DNA of 9,063 bases. It comes from Lachnospiraceae bacterium (GTDB taxonomy: Bacteria; Bacillota_A; Clostridia; Lachnospirales; Lachnospiraceae). Position 1 is the first letter of the stretch. Every line of letters begins with the position of its first letter. The notes beneath the pieces are model-generated. The model did not search any database, was not told the DNA's origin, and worked only from the letters and a program-made list of their open reading frames with translations. The stretch lies in NCBI GenBank assembly GCA_017464045.1, contig JAFUEG010000285.1, forward strand, positions 1 through 9,063, written 5' to 3'. Position numbers and translations under genes: made by a program. Of the stretch, positions 5,763-9,063 are shown piece by piece.

Positions 5763-7883
5763 TTAATCTACCTTCGTCTTAGGGGTAAATACTCTTGATT
5801 CTTTTTCCTTCTTTTCGTTCTTCGAATTATTTACCGCCTGTTTGCAGAAGAAAAGCTGAGCTTCAAGCTTATCCCTTCCTCTTAAATCCTGCTTCTCATA
5901 GGTTCCGTCAGGAAGCATTACATGTGCCTTTAATGTATCTGCAAGCTGTATATTTAAAATCTCTATTACATCCTTTTTAAGATCCGCATCCTCAACAGGG
6001 AAGGTTATCTCAACTCTCTTATCAAGGTTTCTTGGCATCCAGTCTGCGCTTCCCATATACACATCCTCAAAACCATCGTTGTAGAAGTAGAATATTCTCG
6101 CATGCTCAAGGAAGTTTCCGACTATAGACCTTACGGTTATATTTTCACTTAAATCCTTAACTCCCGCTTTAAGACAGCAGATACCTCTTACTATCAAATC
6201 AATCTTTACACCTGCACAGGATGCTTCATAAAGATTTTTAATTATAACAGGATCGCAAAGGGAATTCATCCTGGCAACAATACGTGCCTCCTTGCCCTGC
6301 TTTGCATTTTCTATCTCCCGTCCGATAAGACTTACAAATTTCTTCTTCATCCAGATAGGAGCAACCATAAGCTTATTCCATGTTGGTGGTTCGGAATAAC
6401 CGGAAAGCATGTTAAATACAGCGGTAGCATCCTCACCTATGGAGTCCGATGCAGTAAACATACCTGTATCGGTATATATCTTTGCCGTAATATCATTGTA
6501 GTTACCGGTTCCAAGATGAACATATCTTTTTATGCCCTCCTCCTCACGTCTTACAACGAGTGCAATCTTGGAGTGAGTTTTTAAACCAACAAGTCCGTAT
6601 ATAACGTGGCAGCCTGCTTTTTCAAGCTTCTTTGCCCAGACGATATTATTTTCCTCATCAAATCTTGCCTTAAGCTCAACCAAAACGGTAACCTGCTTGC
6701 CGTTTTCCGCTGCCTGAGCAAGAGCGGCAACTATCGGGGAATTACCGCTTACACGGTAAAGTGTCTGCTTTATGGCAAGAACATCCGGATCAACCGCTGC
6801 CTGCCTTATAAAATCAACAACCGGCGTAAATTCATAATACGGATGATGCAAAAGTATATCCTTTCTCTTAATCTGATCAAACAGATTTTCATCATTGTTG
6901 ATTCCCGGTACAGGCTGAGGTATGTATTTTTTGTACTTAAGATGATCGAAACCATCAAGTCCGCTAACCTTCATAAGAAATGTAAGGTCAAGCGGTCCGT
7001 TTATAGAATATACATATTCGCTTTCTACCTGAAGCTGCTTCTTTAACTCTTTAAGCAGTCTCTTATCCATGTCCGCTGCAACCTCAAGCTTTATAACCTC
7101 GCCCCAGGCACGCTTCTTAATCTGCTTTTCTATTTCCTTAAGAAGGTCCGCAGCATCATCCTCATCTATGGCAAGATCCGCATTTCTCATTACTCTGTAA
7201 GGATGAGCACAGACTATCTCGTAATTAAGAAATAGTTTGTCCAGATTCTTCTCAATTATTTCCTCAAGAAGAATAATTTCTCTTGCCTCTCCCTCCTTAG
7301 GAAGCTCGATTACACGCGGCAAAACCGACGGAACCTGAACTGTTGCTATATCAACTACATCCTTTTTCTTATCATGTATAAGCGCACCTATATTTAAGGT
7401 TTTATTTCTGATAAGAGGAAACGGTCTGGATGAATCAACCGCCATAGGCGTAAGAACCGGATAAACATCCTTTTCAAAATATTTATCAACATACTTTGCC
7501 TGCTTTTCAGTCAAATCTTCATATCGTTTTACGAGCTTAAGTCCTTCTGCCTCAAGCGCAGGTACAAGAGAACGGTTAAGCGTCTGATACTGTGACTTCA
7601 TCATTTCCTTAGTCTCAGGTATTATCTTTTCAAGCTGTCCCTTAGGAGTAAGACCTGCTATATCTTTTTTTCTTACATCTGCACTCACAAGGTCAATCAA
7701 AGATGCAACCCTGATCATGAAAAATTCATCCAAATTTGATGCCGTAATTGATAAAAATTTTATACGTTCAAACAAAGGAATAGTTTTATCCTTGGCCTCA
7801 TTTAATATACGATAGTTAAATAACAGCCAGGATAATTCTCTGTTATAATAATACTCCGGTTTATCAAAGTTTCTCTTATCCAT
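5763..7883 (-). CDS. ppk1: Polyphosphate kinase Ppk1
   Basis: Cytoplasmic or membrane-associated enzyme that reversibly transfers the gamma phosphate of ATP to growing inorganic polyphosphate. With the chosen start it has 706 residues, normal for the family. The N-terminal domain carries the diagnostic NRELSWLLFNYRIL at about 14-27 and SNLDEFFMIRVA at 49-60. The two phospholipase-D-like catalytic domains are intact: the autophosphorylated histidine is H437 in LKTHSKI (codon at 6573-6575), and the second catalytic histidine is H594 in LEHARIFYF. R377 (TLYR) and R407 (ARF) match the metal/phosphate-binding arginines of E. coli Ppk. The short charged C-terminal tail after about residue 683 (KNEKKEKE) is unlike the core and probably disordered. 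The start at 7883 is preferred because GAAAGGA lies 9 bases upstream; an ATG at 7901 would add six residues but lacks a ribosome site. It lies 100 bases after ppx. Confidence 0.97.
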   Translation of the reverse strand: MDKRNFDKPEYYYNRELSWLLFNYRILNEAKDKTIPLFERIKFLSITASNLDEFFMIRVASLIDLVSADVRKKDIAGLTPKGQLEKIIPETKEMMKSQYQTLNRSLVPALEAEGLKLVKRYEDLTEKQAKYVDKYFEKDVYPVLTPMAVDSSRPFPLIRNKTLNIGALIHDKKKDVVDIATVQVPSVLPRVIELPKEGEAREIILLEEIIEKNLDKLFLNYEIVCAHPYRVMRNADLAIDEDDAADLLKEIEKQIKKRAWGEVIKLEVAADMDKRLLKELKKQLQVESEYVYSINGPLDLTFLMKVSGLDGFDHLKYKKYIPQPVPGINNDENLFDQIKRKDILLHHPYYEFTPVVDFIRQAAVDPDVLAIKQTLYRVSGNSPIVAALAQAAENGKQVTVLVELKARFDEENNIVWAKKLEKAGCHVIYGLVGLKTHSKIALVVRREEEGIKRYVHLGTGNYNDITAKIYTDTGMFTASDSIGEDATAVFNMLSGYSEPPTWNKLMVAPIWMKKKFVSLIGREIENAKQGKEARIVARMNSLCDPVIIKNLYEASCAGVKIDLIVRGICCLKAGVKDLSENITVRSIVGNFLEHARIFYFYNDGFEDVYMGSADWMPRNLDKRVEITFPVEDADLKKDVIEILNIQLADTLKAHVMLPDGTYEKQDLRGRDKLEAQLFFCKQAVNNSKNEKKEKESRVFTPKTKVD

Positions 7884-7892
7884 AATCCGCAT

Positions 7893-7899
7893 TCCTTTC
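7893..7899 (-). promoter_or_regulatory. Ribosome binding site deciding the ppk1 start
   Basis: GAAAGGA on the minus strand is spaced 9 bases from the ATG at 7883 and directly abuts the ATG at 7892, which is too close. It overlaps the ATG at 7901. The third ATG is therefore the best start. Confidence 0.65.
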
Positions 7900-7967
7900 A
7901 TTAAAAATTCAAAAAATTTTAAATGATATATCTTTCATATACCGTTCATATAAATATTACTTTTTAT

Positions 7968-7997
7968 CTTATATATTTCTGTCTTATATATTTCTTC
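7968..7997. repeat. 15-bp tandem duplication spanning the ppx stop codon
   Basis: CTTATATATTTCT occurs at 7968-7980 and again at 7983-7995, a period of 15 bases. The right copy holds the last codons and stop of ppx; the left copy repeats them downstream, so a second in-frame TAA lies at 7969-7971 after the codons for D-R-N-I. Confidence 0.8.
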
Positions 7998-9063
7998 TGA
8001 ATCTGAGCACCGGTCTTATACCGTATACCTGCTCAAAGAAATCTGCTCTTGATTCAAAAAGTCCGGCTTCAAGAGATATATCATCATAGGTAACCGCTGA
8101 TATTATAAGCTTATCATCCTTAAGCGTTATATTGGTATCCTCGATTTTCTGAAGATGACTCTTATCAAGTATATTTGCAATTCTAAGTATAGCAACAAGC
8201 TTTGCTATGGTTATGTAATTGCAGCTTCCGAGTTCCGCCTGGATTTTCTCTCTCGACGGAAGATATAAAATATTGTACTTAACAATATTGGCAATCTCCA
8301 TTCTTTCCTTGTGCGAAAGACCTATTATCTCAGTATTGGCCACTATGTAATATGAATTAATGGCACCGTTATTCATGCTTATGTAATTACCGCAGTCATG
8401 AAGTATAGCCGCTATCTGAAGCTGAAGCCTCTCCAGCTTGCCCATACCATGTATCTTCTTAACACTGTCAAATATCTTAAGTGCAAGCTCTGAAACTGCA
8501 TCAAGATGGGATTGATTACACCTGTATCTCTTGCTGATATTGGTTGCGGATGCCACTATATCCTCACTGAAGTCATGTGAAAATGCAACCCTGCTGCCCT
8601 CATCGATATACGACGCTGCAATACCGTCACAAAAAGAAAGATTAGGTGCATATATATCCTCTGCCTTACAGTTGTTAAGAAGTGATTTGTATATAAGTAT
8701 AGTCGGAAGGATAAGCGTTGCCCTCTCATACGGTATGCCGTATTTTTCGGTAAGCTCCTGAGGTGACAATTTTATGGCTCTGTTATATACCTTATCAAAT
8801 TGTTCCTTACTTATCTTCTCATTGGTATCAATATCCGGCATTGTTTTCTTTAAGACCTTGATAACCTCACCGACAGCAATTATATTTTTTATCTCTTTAT
8901 CGTTAAGATATATATTACGAAATGTAACTATATCACTTTCTACAAAATCGGCAATTACCTGATCCATTTTTCCCGACTTGCTTCCGATAAGAGACAGATA
9001 ATCTCTGATTCTTAATGCACCTATCGGAATATTTTCGGTTACAATCATATTATTTTTATCAAA
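7984..9063 (-). CDS. ppx: Exopolyphosphatase, Ppx/GppA family with C-terminal HD domain (partial, N-terminus off the right edge)
   Basis: Family members hydrolyse terminal phosphates from polyphosphate, or pppGpp to ppGpp. The frame is open to the right edge (FDKNN precedes the first Met at 9048), so 359 residues of a protein usually near 500 are seen. The ATG at 9048 has no ribosome site, and ENIPIGALRIRDYL right after it matches the internal SlplGavrlte stretch that follows the DIGGGS phosphate loop in this family; the true start lies outside. Numbering from that Met, the second ASKHA lobe covers about 1-150 and an HD-like domain follows with H181, H217-D218 (ILHDCG), H246 and the LRIANILDKSH motif near 288. 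The second phosphate loop, normally GTxGT or GGT, reads AVGEV at 58-62. Adjacency to ppk1 supports a polyphosphate role over pppGpp hydrolysis. Confidence 0.9.
   Translation of the reverse strand, partial: FDKNNMIVTENIPIGALRIRDYLSLIGSKSGKMDQVIADFVESDIVTFRNIYLNDKEIKNIIAVGEVIKVLKKTMPDIDTNEKISKEQFDKVYNRAIKLSPQELTEKYGIPYERATLILPTILIYKSLLNNCKAEDIYAPNLSFCDGIAASYIDEGSRVAFSHDFSEDIVASATNISKRYRCNQSHLDAVSELALKIFDSVKKIHGMGKLERLQLQIAAILHDCGNYISMNNGAINSYYIVANTEIIGLSHKERMEIANIVKYNILYLPSREKIQAELGSCNYITIAKLVAILRIANILDKSHLQKIEDTNITLKDDKLIISAVTYDDISLEAGLFESRADFFEQVYGIRPVLRFRRNI

Noticed and set aside
6606..7046. A 146-codon plus-strand open frame inside ppk1.
   Set aside because: It is antisense to well-conserved ppk1 sequence, has no recognisable domain, and its composition is what antisense of AT-rich coding sequence gives.
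7904..7922. AT-rich imperfect inverted repeat just upstream of ppk1, considered as a ppx terminator.
   Set aside because: The stem is almost entirely A-T with a bulge and would be unstable; ppx and ppk1 are more simply read as one transcript.
9046..9048. ATG at 9048 as the true start of the Ppx-like gene.
   Set aside because: There is no ribosome site, the frame is open to the edge, and the sequence after it matches an internal part of the Ppx fold, so the gene continues past the window.

Overview
The window is low-GC DNA with strong AAGGAGG-type ribosome binding sites. The gene families (NCS2 purine permease, Ppk1 and Ppx side by side, a surface protein with an (S/P)PxTG sorting signal) fit an anaerobic Firmicute of class Clostridia. 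Lachnospiraceae is the most likely family, but that is an inference from style and content; no marker gene is present.

All five genes lie on the minus strand, so transcription runs from the right edge to the left. From right to left: (1) 9063-7984, the C-terminal ~360 residues of a Ppx/GppA-type exopolyphosphatase, cut by the right edge; (2) 7883-5763, polyphosphate kinase Ppk1, complete; (3) 5636-4173, an AzgA-type NCS2 purine nucleobase permease with its own strong promoter just after ppk1; (4) 4167-3938, a long imperfect inverted repeat (about 230 bp) ending in a perfect 21-bp stem flanked by A/T tracts; (5) 3671-1140, a large secreted, cell-wall-sorted surface protein with its own promoter, a palindrome over that promoter's -10 box, and a terminator; (6) 934-1, the transmembrane half of an ABC exporter, cut by the left edge.

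The two right-hand genes form a polyphosphate module: Ppk1 makes polyP from ATP and Ppx degrades it. They are probably co-transcribed. The purine permease may share some read-through from ppk1 but has its own promoter and no room for a purine riboswitch. The surface protein is a stand-alone unit: no sortase or partner pilin lies in the window. The ABC exporter is separated from it by a terminator and has its own promoter.

The core genes are ordinary. The parts most worth a second look are the hairpin element at 3938-4167, the palindrome over the surface-protein promoter, the mix of isopeptide-competent and apparently isopeptide-dead domains in the surface protein, the degenerate second phosphate loop of Ppx, and a 15-bp tandem duplication that includes the ppx stop codon. 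I saw no CRISPR array, tRNA, rRNA, transposase or phage gene.
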